Positions 52,077 to 59,119 of a stretch of DNA of 64,000 nt are shown in pieces (positions within the stretch are counted from its first letter, which is position 1; every line of letters starts with the position of its first letter). The notes beneath the pieces are model-generated. The model saw only the letters and a program-made list of their open reading frames with translations, was not told the origin of the DNA and searched no databases. The stretch covers positions 1,488,001 through 1,552,000 of the forward strand of contig NZ_JACCBT010000001.1 in the NCBI RefSeq assembly GCF_013409045.1. Direction: 5' to 3'. A program made the position numbers and the translations under genes. This DNA comes from Actinomadura citrea (GTDB taxonomy: Bacteria; Actinomycetota; Actinomycetes; Streptosporangiales; Streptosporangiaceae).

Positions 52077-52748
52077 ATGAACGAGACACCGGAGCTCGGG
52101 CTCGACCTGCTCGGCATCGAGCCGGAGAAGTTCGCGGCGACGCCGACGCTGAGCCTGCGGATCGGGCTGCGGCGGCTGGACGGCGGGCCCGTCCAGTGCG
52201 TGCTGCTCACCACGGTGGTGACGATCGCGGCGGCGCGCCGCGGCTACGACGACGCCGAGCGCGACCGGCTCGCCGGGGTGTTCGGCCCGCCGGAGATGTG
52301 GGACCGGTCGCTGCGCGGGCTGACCTGGGCGCGCGTCGGCGCCACCGTGCCGACGTTCCAGGGCGGGACGGAGGCGACGCTGTCCCTGCCGTGCGGGCAC
52401 GACATGCAGGTCGCGGCCGACCGGTACCTGCACGCGCTCGGCGGCGGCGACGTCCCGCTCGACCTGGCCTTCAACGGCACGGTCTTCTACCCCGGCGAGG
52501 ACGGCGCGCTGCGCACCGGGCAGATCCCGTGGCATCACGAGGCCACCGGCGACCTGCCCCTCCAGGTGTGGCGGGACCTGATGGGCCGCTACTACGGCAC
52601 CGCCCGCTGGCTGCGGCTGGACGACGACTGCTTCGGCCGCCTCTCGGCCTACCGGGCCCGCCGCGCGCACTCCTCGTTCGACGACACGGTCGACGAACTG
52701 CTGCGCCAGGCCGAGAAGCGACGTGGGGAGGAAGAGTGGACCGCCTGA
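52077..52748 (+). CDS. DUF6084 family hydrogenase-operon protein (alternative start at 51858 adds 73 aa)
   Basis: 223 residues from ATG 52077 (MNETPELGLDLLGIE) behind GAAGGGGCAGGGC. Family traits: LDLLGIEPEKFAATPTLSLR at the start, beta-rich centre with TFQGGTEATLSLPCGHDMQV, DVPLDLAFNGTVFYPGED, and the C-terminal WRDLMGRYYGTARWLRLDD. DUF6084 has no known activity; in my experience it occurs with group 1h hydrogenases. Because the upstream repeats are in frame, translation could instead start at ATG 51858 (overlapping the previous stop) and produce a low-complexity Gly/Arg/Pro N-terminal extension. Confidence 0.8.
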   Translation: MNETPELGLDLLGIEPEKFAATPTLSLRIGLRRLDGGPVQCVLLTTVVTIAAARRGYDDAERDRLAGVFGPPEMWDRSLRGLTWARVGATVPTFQGGTEATLSLPCGHDMQVAADRYLHALGGGDVPLDLAFNGTVFYPGEDGALRTGQIPWHHEATGDLPLQVWRDLMGRYYGTARWLRLDDDCFGRLSAYRARRAHSSFDDTVDELLRQAEKRRGEEEWTA

Positions 52749-53725
52749 GGGCGATCGCGGACACCGTCCTCTACGAGGGGTACCTGCTCTGGCCGTACCG
52801 CCGGTCCGCCTTGAAGAACCGGCAGCGCTGGACGATCGGGGGCGTCTATCCGCGCGGCTACGCCGAGCGGAACAGCGACCACTGGACGGTCCACGCCGAG
52901 TTCCTCCTCGAAGCCGTCCCCGGCGCCGACGTCGAGGTCACGCTGCGGTTCCTGCACGCGGTGCACCGCCAGGTGATGCACGGCGACGGTCCCGTGGACG
53001 AGATCCGCGTCGGGGACGAGATCTGCACCAGCTGGCAGGAGGCACGCGAACGCGAGCTCACCAGCGGACCGATCGCGGTCGAGCGTCTCGTGCACGCCCC
53101 CGTCAGCGTCCCCGTCGAGGTGGCCGCGGGTGCCGAAGAGGAGGCCGTGGAAGGCAAGGCGTGCAGCGGCGGCGGTGTGCGGTTCGTCCGGTCGTGGGAG
53201 CGGGTGGACGGGCGGGTCGAGGTCTCGGCCGTGCCCGCCGGGGACGGCGTGGTGCGGCTGCGCGTCGAGGTCGTCAACACCGGCGCCGCCGGGGAGCGCG
53301 AGGACGCCGTCCGCGCCGGGATGCTGTGCGCGCATGTCGTGGCGCGCACGGGCGGCGGCGCGTTCGTGTCGCTCACGGATCCGCCGGAGCGGCTCGCGGG
53401 GGCGGCGGCCGCGTGCGGCAGGGACGGGCTGTGGCCGGTCCTCGCGGGGGAGCCGGGCAGCCGCGACACCGTCCTCGCGGCGCCGATCGTCCTCTACGAC
53501 TGGCCGCAGGTGGCGCCGGAGAGCCCGGGCGACCTGTTCGACGGGACGGAGATCGACCAGTTGCTGATCCTCAGCGTGCTCAGCCTCACCGAGGACGAGC
53601 GGCGCGAGATGGCGGCGACCGACCCGAAGGCGCGGCAGATCCTGGAGCGGTGCGGCGCCCTGTCGTCCGGTGAGCTGCTCGCGCTGCACGGCACATTGAG
53701 GGATCCGCGGAGGGACGTGTGGTGA
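52736..53725 (+). CDS. Conserved hydrogenase-operon protein, 329 aa, unknown function
   Basis: GTG 52736 (reading MDRLRAIADTVLYEGYLLWP) lies inside the 3' end of the DUF6084 gene (13-bp overlap) behind GGGGAGGAAG. The sequence has no recognised enzyme motif. The start LYEGYLLWPYRRSALKNRQR is striking, and the middle is beta-rich with GGVYPRGYAERN and VRFVRSWERVDGRV. A C-terminal helix and AATDPKARQILERCGALSSG follow. Soluble; no signal peptide. Conserved position between DUF6084 and the maturation protease implies a role in hydrogenase assembly or electron transfer. Confidence 0.7.
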   Translation: MDRLRAIADTVLYEGYLLWPYRRSALKNRQRWTIGGVYPRGYAERNSDHWTVHAEFLLEAVPGADVEVTLRFLHAVHRQVMHGDGPVDEIRVGDEICTSWQEARERELTSGPIAVERLVHAPVSVPVEVAAGAEEEAVEGKACSGGGVRFVRSWERVDGRVEVSAVPAGDGVVRLRVEVVNTGAAGEREDAVRAGMLCAHVVARTGGGAFVSLTDPPERLAGAAAACGRDGLWPVLAGEPGSRDTVLAAPIVLYDWPQVAPESPGDLFDGTEIDQLLILSVLSLTEDERREMAATDPKARQILERCGALSSGELLALHGTLRDPRRDVW

Positions 53726-54513
53726 GGGGGGAAGACGTGAGCGGGGAGGACGTGGGCGCGGGCGTGCGGGAGACGGCTCCGGGGAGCCGGGTCCGGCTGC
53801 GTCCGCGCGGGGGCGCGGACATCTTCGACCTGGCGCTCGTCGGGCGCACCGCCGTCGTCGAGCGCGTCGAGGAGGACATGGAGGGCGGGGTGCACCTGGT
53901 CGTCGCATTGGACGACGACCCGGGCCGCGACCTCGGTCCCTACAACCAGCTCGGGCACCGCTTCTTCGTGCGGCCGGACGAGGTCGAGCCGCTGCCGGGG
54001 GAGGCGCCGTCCCGCAAGGTGCTCGTCGCGGGGATCGGGAACGTCTTCCACGGCGACGACGGGTTCGGGGTCGAGGTCGTCCGGCGGCTGCGGACCCGTC
54101 CGCAGCCGCCCGGCGTGGACGTCGTCGACTTCGGCATCCGCGGCATCGACCTCATGTACGCGCTCGGCGACGGCTACGAGGCCGCGGTCCTGGTCGACGC
54201 GGCCGAGCGCGGCCACGCGCCCGGCACCGTGTCGCTGGTCGAGCCCGGCCCGGACGACTTCGGCGGCGTCGCCGTCGACGCGCACGGCCTCGACCCCGCG
54301 CAGGTGCTGCGGCTGGCCCGGGACAACGGCCCGGTCCCGCCGCGCATCCTGCTCGTCGCGTGCGAGCCGTCGGCGCGGACCACGGACGCCACCTGGGAGA
54401 TGAGGCTCAGCGCGCCGGTCGGCGCGGCGGTCGAGGAGGCCGCCGGGATGGTCGAGCGGCTGCTGGCGGAGGAATTCACGCAGGAACTCGCGCAGGAGGG
54501 AGCGGGGGGATGA
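53722..54513 (+). CDS. Hydrogenase maturation endopeptidase fused to an N-terminal beta domain
   Basis: 263 residues. The C-terminal part (from about residue 99) is a HycI/HoxM-type nickel-dependent protease that cleaves the hhyL tail: VLVAGIGNVFHGDDGFGVEV carries the GxGN...DDG-x-G core, and VDAAERGHAPGTV and VDAHGLDPAQVL supply the remaining metal-site region. Residues ~20-92 (RVRLRPRGGADIFDLALVGR ... GHRFFVRPDEVEPL) form a separate beta-rich domain not found in ordinary hydrogenase proteases. GTG 53722 overlaps the previous stop (GTGA); GTG 53719 is possible. The fused module may guide the protease to this clade's large subunit. Confidence 0.85.
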   Translation: MRGEDVSGEDVGAGVRETAPGSRVRLRPRGGADIFDLALVGRTAVVERVEEDMEGGVHLVVALDDDPGRDLGPYNQLGHRFFVRPDEVEPLPGEAPSRKVLVAGIGNVFHGDDGFGVEVVRRLRTRPQPPGVDVVDFGIRGIDLMYALGDGYEAAVLVDAAERGHAPGTVSLVEPGPDDFGGVAVDAHGLDPAQVLRLARDNGPVPPRILLVACEPSARTTDATWEMRLSAPVGAAVEEAAGMVERLLAEEFTQELAQEGAGG

Positions 54514-54641
54514 GGAAAGGGATCTGCAGGGGCCGGGGCGTCGTCCGGCTGATGCTCGGACTGGTCGCGGTCGGCGCGATCGTAATGCTCGTCAAGGAGG
54601 TGCCGGCGCTGCGCCGGTACGTCAAAGCCGAGTCGATGTGA
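54510..54641 (+). CDS. DUF6893-type small membrane peptide, 43 aa
   Basis: A 43-residue peptide (MRKGICRGRGVVRLMLG ... LRRYVKAESM) between two translationally coupled genes. ATG 54510 overlaps the protease TGA, and its own stop overlaps the next GTG. One hydrophobic helix of about 16 residues (VVRLMLGLVAVGAIVMLVK) is flanked by basic residues on both sides, so it is probably a single-pass peptide. Similar short peptides of the DUF6893 group are scattered in actinobacteria. It could tether the soluble hydrogenase to the membrane (speculative). Confidence 0.65.
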   Translation: MRKGICRGRGVVRLMLGLVAVGAIVMLVKEVPALRRYVKAESM

Positions 54642-55171
54642 TCGGGGACGCGGAGCGGACGCTCGTGACGACGATCGAGCGGCGGCTCGTCGGCCATCTG
54701 AAGGACGCGCACGCGCTCCAGGAGCACACCGAGGCCGCGCTGAGCGAGATGCTGACCGCGGCGGCCGACGAGCCGGAGCTGTGCCGGCCGCTCGGGCACT
54801 ACGCCGAGCGGTCGCGGGCGTACACGAGGGCGATCGAGGCGCGGCTGCACGCGCACGGGTCGTCCCCGAGCATCGCGCGCGACGCCGGGACGCTGCTCGC
54901 GTCCGTGCTGGAGGGCGGCATCGGCCACGGCCACCGCGACCCCGTCAGGCACATGCGGGACGCCTACGTCGCCGTCCACCTGCAGATCGGGGCGGGCGAG
55001 ACGCTGCGGCGGGTCGCCGACCGCGCCGGGGACGGGGAGACGGCGGCGGTCGCGGCGGCGATGTGCGAGGACGCCCACGCGATGTCGCACGAGCTGTCGG
55101 ACCGCTGGGACCTCGCCGTGGACATGTCGCTGCGCGCCGGGCACGCCCCGTCCGCGGGGGACGGCCGGTGA
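54638..55171 (+). CDS. Ferritin-like DUF892-type protein
   Basis: 177 residues, all helical, from GTG 54638 (GTGA overlap). VGHLKDAHALQEHTEAALSE and then HYAERSRAYTRAIEARLHAH match the N-terminal pattern of YciE/DUF892 ferritin-like proteins. VHLQIGAGETLRRVADRAGD and CEDAHAMSHELSDRWDLAVD resemble the second helical pair. Glu and His positions could form a di-metal site, but the ligands cannot be set by eye. Di-iron or rubrerythrin-like partners occur in oxygen-tolerant hydrogenase loci, so protection from oxygen or peroxide is a reasonable guess. Confidence 0.6.
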   Translation: MIGDAERTLVTTIERRLVGHLKDAHALQEHTEAALSEMLTAAADEPELCRPLGHYAERSRAYTRAIEARLHAHGSSPSIARDAGTLLASVLEGGIGHGHRDPVRHMRDAYVAVHLQIGAGETLRRVADRAGDGETAAVAAAMCEDAHAMSHELSDRWDLAVDMSLRAGHAPSAGDGR

Positions 55172-55761
55172 CCGCCGTGAAGGAGGTGTTCCGCCGCCGC
55201 GCGGAGCCGGGCGCCGCGCTCGCCGAGGAGGCCGGCGCCATCGCCGCGGCCTGCCACGCGATGGCGGCCCGCTTCCACCGCGGGGGACGCCTGCTCACCT
55301 TCGGGACCGGTGCCGCCGCGACCGACGCGCAGCACGTCGCGGTCGAGTTCGTGCACCCGGTGATCGTCGGCAAGCGGGCGCTGCCCGCGCTGTCGCTCAC
55401 CGGCGACGTCGCGACGATCACCGGCGTCTGCGCCGGCGCGGGGTTCGACGACGTGTTCGCCCACCAGGTCCGCTGCTTCGGCGGCCCGGACGACATCGCG
55501 TTCGGGATCTCGCCGGACGGCCGCTGCGGCAGCGTCCTGCGCGCCATGGAGTGCGCCCGGGACCGCGGCATGCTGACGGTCGCGCTGGCGGGCGGCGACG
55601 GGGGAGGGCTCGCCGGGGCGGTCGACCACCTGGTCACCGTGCCGTCCGGCGACCCGCGGGTCGTGAAGGAGGTGCACGTCACCGCGTACCACGTGCTGTG
55701 GGAGCTGGTGCACGTGTTCCTGGAGCAGCCGGGCGTGCTCGGCCAGGAGGTGACCGCGTGA
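55168..55761 (+). CDS. SIS-domain protein (GmhA-like), degenerate active site, copy 1
   Basis: 197 residues from GTG 55168 (GTGA overlap). It keeps the GmhA fold outline (LLTFGTGAAATDAQHVAVEF, ALSLTGDVATITGVCAGAGF, VPSGDPRVVKEVHVTAYHVLWELVHVFLEQ) but the sugar-phosphate signatures have changed: GNGGS-type loop is GTGAA (residues 46-50) and STSGNS is SPDGRCGS (115-122). Copy 2 (55,961) retains both. A catalytic isomerase is therefore unlikely for this copy; it may be a structural or regulatory partner in a heteromer with copy 2. Confidence 0.78.
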   Translation: MTAVKEVFRRRAEPGAALAEEAGAIAAACHAMAARFHRGGRLLTFGTGAAATDAQHVAVEFVHPVIVGKRALPALSLTGDVATITGVCAGAGFDDVFAHQVRCFGGPDDIAFGISPDGRCGSVLRAMECARDRGMLTVALAGGDGGGLAGAVDHLVTVPSGDPRVVKEVHVTAYHVLWELVHVFLEQPGVLGQEVTA

Positions 55762-55964
55762 CCGGGTGCACGGGCGACCACTGCGTGACCTGCGCGGACG
55801 AGGCCGTCCCGGTCGTCGTCGCGCGGCTCCTCGGCGACGGCCTCGCGGACGTCGACGTCGGCGGCGGACGGCTCGAACAGGTCAGCGTGGCGCTGGTGGA
55901 CGCCGATGTCGGCGACACCGTGCTCGTCCACGCCAAGGAGGCGATCGGGGTCGTGACGACGTGA
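55758..55964 (+). CDS. HypC-like chaperone, divergent, 68 aa
   Basis: Reads MTGCTGDHCVTCADEAVPVV then LADVDVGGGRLEQVSVALVD and VGDTVLVHAKEAIGVV. The final strand pattern (V-x-x-G-D-x-V-L-V-H) is the HypC/HupF hallmark, but the N-terminus has Cys4, Cys9 and Cys12 and lacks the canonical MCLxxP with Cys2 that binds the Fe(CN)2CO precursor. GTG 55758 overlaps both neighbours (GTGA). Paired with SIS copy 1, it mirrors the SIS copy 2-hypC pair downstream. Its lost Cys2 geometry suggests a specialised role. Confidence 0.75.
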   Translation: MTGCTGDHCVTCADEAVPVVVARLLGDGLADVDVGGGRLEQVSVALVDADVGDTVLVHAKEAIGVVTT

Positions 55965-56608
55965 CCGAGATGCTCTATCCCTTCCTGTACGCGGGCGGCT
56001 CGGGGCTGGACACACTGCTGGAGGACGTGCGCCGCTCGACGCGCGAGAAGGTCGAGGAGATCGTCCGGCTGCGGGAGGCCGTCCTGGAGCTGTACGGCGA
56101 GGACCTCGCGGCCTGCGCCGCGCGGATGGCGGACGCGTTCCGCTCCGGCGGCCGGCTCTTCACGTTCGGCAACGGCGGCAGCTCGACGGACGCGCAGGAC
56201 GTCGCGGCGCTGTTCCTCAACCCGGGCGGGTCCGCGCGGCCGCTGCCCGCGCTGGCGCTCACGACCGACGTCGCCGTGGTCACCGCGCTGTCCAACGACG
56301 TCGGGTTCGAGGTGGTGTTCGCGCGGCAGCTCGCCGCGTTCGGGCGTCCGGGCGACATCGCGCTGGCGCTGTCCACCAGCGGGAACTCCGACAACCTCAT
56401 CGCCGCGCTGCGGGAGGCGGCGCGGCGCGGGATGACGGTGGTCGGGCTCGCCGGATACACCGGCGGGCAGATGGCGGAGACGTCCGGCCTGCACCACTTG
56501 TTCACGGTCCCGTCGTCGTCGGTGCACCGCATCCAGGAGGCGCAGACGACGATCTACCACGCGCTCTGGGAACTGACGCAGCGCGAACTGGCGGGGGAGG
56601 ACTTCTGA
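55961..56608 (+). CDS. SIS-domain protein (phosphoheptose isomerase/GmhA-like), copy 2
   Basis: 215 residues from GTG 55961. Signatures: RLFTFGNGGSSTDAQDVAAL (residues 66-84, the GNGGS loop), LALTTDVAVVTALSNDVGFE, and IALALSTSGNSDNLIAALRE with STSGNS intact. The C-terminal HRIQEAQTTIYHALWELTQ has the conserved Gln/Glu/His of GmhA. By family it should bind a phosphosugar such as sedoheptulose-7-P, but no LPS-heptose pathway exists in actinobacteria and it is embedded in a hydrogenase operon. Such SIS genes recur in these loci, so the true ligand may be a precursor of the hydrogenase cofactor (inference). Confidence 0.82.
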   Translation: MTEMLYPFLYAGGSGLDTLLEDVRRSTREKVEEIVRLREAVLELYGEDLAACAARMADAFRSGGRLFTFGNGGSSTDAQDVAALFLNPGGSARPLPALALTTDVAVVTALSNDVGFEVVFARQLAAFGRPGDIALALSTSGNSDNLIAALREAARRGMTVVGLAGYTGGQMAETSGLHHLFTVPSSSVHRIQEAQTTIYHALWELTQRELAGEDF

Positions 56609-56877
56609 TGTGCCTGGCGATACCGGGCGAGATCGTGGAGATCATGCCGGACCGCCCGATGGCGAAGGTGGACGTGACCGGCGTCCGGCGGGCGGTGAAC
56701 ATCGCCCTGCTCGACGGGGAGCGGCTCGCCGCCGGCGACTGGGTCCTCATCCATGTCGGGTTCGCCATGTCCAAGATCGACGAGGACGAGGCGAGGGCGA
56801 CGCTGGCGCTGCTGGAGGGCCTCGGCGAGGCCTACGACGACGAGATCGACGCGCTGCGGGAATCGAGGATCGACTGA
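56608..56877 (+). CDS. hypC: Hydrogenase assembly chaperone HypC
   Basis: 89 residues with the canonical MCLAIPGEIVEI start: Cys2 binds the Fe(CN)2CO unit being built with HypD and passes it to the large subunit. VDVTGVRRAVNIALLD and AAGDWVLIHVGFAMSKID are the rest of the HypC signature, followed by an acidic helix. The ATG shares one base with the SIS copy 2 stop (TGATG), and the stop likewise with hypD. Confidence 0.95.
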   Translation: MCLAIPGEIVEIMPDRPMAKVDVTGVRRAVNIALLDGERLAAGDWVLIHVGFAMSKIDEDEARATLALLEGLGEAYDDEIDALRESRID

Positions 56878-58055
56878 TGCGCTTCGTCGACGAGTACCGG
56901 GACGCGGAGCGGGCGCGGGCGCTCGCCGCCTCGATCGCCTCGCTGTGCGAGCCCGGGCGGCACTACAAGTTCATGGAGGTGTGCGGCGGCCACACGCACA
57001 CCATCTACAAGCACGGCCTGGAGGACTACCTGCCGGAGAGCATCTCGCTGGTGCACGGGCCGGGCTGCCCGGTGTGCGTGATCCCGATGGGGCGGGTGGA
57101 CGACGCGATCCACATCGCGTCGCAGCCCGACGTCATCATGGCGTCGTTCGGGGACATGATGCGGGTACCGGGCGGCCGGGGGTCGTTCCTGGACGCCAAG
57201 GCCGCCGGCGCGGACATCCGGATGGTGTACTCGCCGCTGGACGCGCTGAAGATCGCCGAGCGGAACCCGTCGCGGCGCGTGGTGTTCATGGGGATCGGGT
57301 TCGAGACGACCGCGCCGTCCACCGCCATGACGGTGCTGCGGGCGGCCGCGGCCGGAATCCGGAACTTCTCGGTGTTCTGCAACCACGTGACGATCCTTCC
57401 GGCGATCAAGGCCATTCTCGACTCGCCGGACCTGCGCCTGGACGGCTTCCTCGGCCCGGGCCACGTGTCGACCGTGATCGGCTGCCGGCCCTACTCGTTC
57501 ATCACCGACGACTACGGGAAACCGCTGGTCGTCGCCGGGTTCGAGCCGCTGGACATCCTGCAGTCGGTGCACATGCTGCTGGCCCAGCTCGCCGCGGGCC
57601 GCTCGGAGGTGGAGAACCAGTACGGCCGGGTCGTCCCGTGGGACGGCAATCCCCGGGCACTGGAGGCGATCTCCGAGGTCATGGAGCCGCGGCCGTACTT
57701 CGAGTGGCGCGGTCTCGGCTTCATCTCCCACTCCGCGCTCCGGATGAAGGAGGAGTTCGCCGCCTTCGATGCCGAGCGCATCTTCGACATCCCGGGCGGA
57801 CGCGTCGCCGATCCGAAGGCGTGCCAGTGCGGCGAGGTGCTCAAGGGCGTCCTGAAACCGTGGGAGTGCAAGGTCTTCGGGACGGCCTGCACCCCGGAGA
57901 CGCCGATCGGGACGTGCATGGTCTCGTCCGAGGGCGCGTGCGCCGCGTACTACAACTTCGGCCGCTTCACCCGCGAGCGGATCGGCGAGGTCGGCCGGAG
58001 CGGCGGGGCGGGCCGGGCGGAAGACGCCGGACAGGTGAGGGAGACGGCGCGATGA
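56877..58055 (+). CDS. hypD: Hydrogenase formation protein HypD
   Basis: 392-residue Fe-S protein that scaffolds the Fe(CN)2CO assembly with HypC/HypE. Motifs: FMEVCGGHTHTIYKHGL (the CGGHTH active Cys), HGPGCPVCVIPMG (second CxxC thiols), GIGFETTAPSTA, FLGPGHVSTVIG, and the C-terminal [4Fe-4S] site ACQCGEVLKG, WECKVFGTACTPE, TCMVSSEGACAAYY. Length is standard. It overlaps hypC by one base and hypE by four (ATGA). Confidence 0.96.
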   Translation: MRFVDEYRDAERARALAASIASLCEPGRHYKFMEVCGGHTHTIYKHGLEDYLPESISLVHGPGCPVCVIPMGRVDDAIHIASQPDVIMASFGDMMRVPGGRGSFLDAKAAGADIRMVYSPLDALKIAERNPSRRVVFMGIGFETTAPSTAMTVLRAAAAGIRNFSVFCNHVTILPAIKAILDSPDLRLDGFLGPGHVSTVIGCRPYSFITDDYGKPLVVAGFEPLDILQSVHMLLAQLAAGRSEVENQYGRVVPWDGNPRALEAISEVMEPRPYFEWRGLGFISHSALRMKEEFAAFDAERIFDIPGGRVADPKACQCGEVLKGVLKPWECKVFGTACTPETPIGTCMVSSEGACAAYYNFGRFTRERIGEVGRSGGAGRAEDAGQVRETAR

Positions 58056-59119
58056 CCGTCCGCGAGGAACAGGTCCTGGAACGCATCGAGCGCGCGCGGG
58101 CCCGCAAGGCCCGGCTCCGCGAGGACACGATCACGCTCGCGCACGGCTCCGGCGGCAAGGCCACCCACACCCTGGTCGAGGCGGTGTTTCGGGAGGCGTT
58201 CACCAATCCGCTCCTGGACCGGCTGGACGACTCGGCGTGTTTCGCGGTGAACGGCGCCCACCTCGCCTTCACCACCGACTGCCATGTGGTGTCGCCCCTG
58301 TTCTTCCCCGGCGGCGACATCGGCGACCTGGCCGTCAACGGGACCGTCAACGACCTCGCCGTCTGCGGCGCGAGGCCGCTGCACCTGTCGGCGGGGTTCA
58401 TCCTCGAAGAGGGGTTCCCCGTCGCCGACCTGCGGCGCATCGTCGAGTCGATGCGGCGCGCGGCGGACGCGGCGGGCGTCGACATCGTCACCGGCGACAC
58501 CAAGGTCGTCGAGCGCGGGAAGGCCGACGGCTGCTTCGTCACCACGGCGGGCGTGGGGGTCGTGCGGTCCCGGCCGGCGGGGGAGATCCGTCCCGGCGAC
58601 ACCGTGCTGGTGACGGGGCCGATCGGCGAGCACGGCGTCACGATCATGCTGGCGCGCGGCGAGCTCGACCTGGAGGCCGACGTCGTCTCGGACACCGCGC
58701 CGCTGACCTGCCTGCTCGCCGACCTGGCCGACGCGTGCCCGGGCGGCCTGCGCCGGATGCGGGACGCGACGCGGGGCGGCGTGGCGACCGTCCTCAACGA
58801 GCTGGCGTCGGACGCCGGGACGGCCGTGGTGGTGGAGGAGGACGCGATCCCGGTGCGCCCCGCCGTCCGGGGCGCCTGCGAGCTGCTCGGGATCGACCCG
58901 ATGTACGTCGCGTGCGAGGGCCGCGCCGTGGTCGTGGTCGCCCCCGAGTGCGAGCGGGCCGCGCTGGCGGCGCTGCGGGCCCACCCGCTGGGCGAGGAGG
59001 CCGCCGTCATCGGCCGCGTGACCGACGACCCGTCCGGCCTCGTCCTGCTGAAGACGGCCTTCGGCGGCACCCGCATCGTCGACCTCCTGGTCGGCGACCC
59101 GCTACCGCGCATCTGCTGA
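58052..59119 (+). CDS. hypE: Hydrogenase maturation protein HypE
   Basis: 355-residue ATP-dependent dehydratase that converts a carbamoylated Cys to thiocyanate for iron cyanide ligands. Seen: TLAHGSGGKATHTLVEAVF (ATP-site glycine loop), FTTDCHVVSPLFFPGGDIGD, MRDATRGGVATVLNELA, and the final residues PRIC, whose terminal Cys is the carbamoylation site. An N-terminal extension of ~25 charged residues precedes the core. Last gene of the hydrogenase operon. Its 3' end overlaps the convergent MFS gene by 18 bp. The carbamoyl donor HypF is not encoded in this window. Confidence 0.96.
   Translation: MTVREEQVLERIERARARKARLREDTITLAHGSGGKATHTLVEAVFREAFTNPLLDRLDDSACFAVNGAHLAFTTDCHVVSPLFFPGGDIGDLAVNGTVNDLAVCGARPLHLSAGFILEEGFPVADLRRIVESMRRAADAAGVDIVTGDTKVVERGKADGCFVTTAGVGVVRSRPAGEIRPGDTVLVTGPIGEHGVTIMLARGELDLEADVVSDTAPLTCLLADLADACPGGLRRMRDATRGGVATVLNELASDAGTAVVVEEDAIPVRPAVRGACELLGIDPMYVACEGRAVVVVAPECERAALAALRAHPLGEEAAVIGRVTDDPSGLVLLKTAFGGTRIVDLLVGDPLPRIC

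Noticed and set aside
51880..52080. 66-aa ORF made of MSAANRGVWGVVPPRVTG repeats
   Set aside because: Alternative-frame product of the 54-bp DNA repeat; no Shine-Dalgarno and no sign of a real protein.
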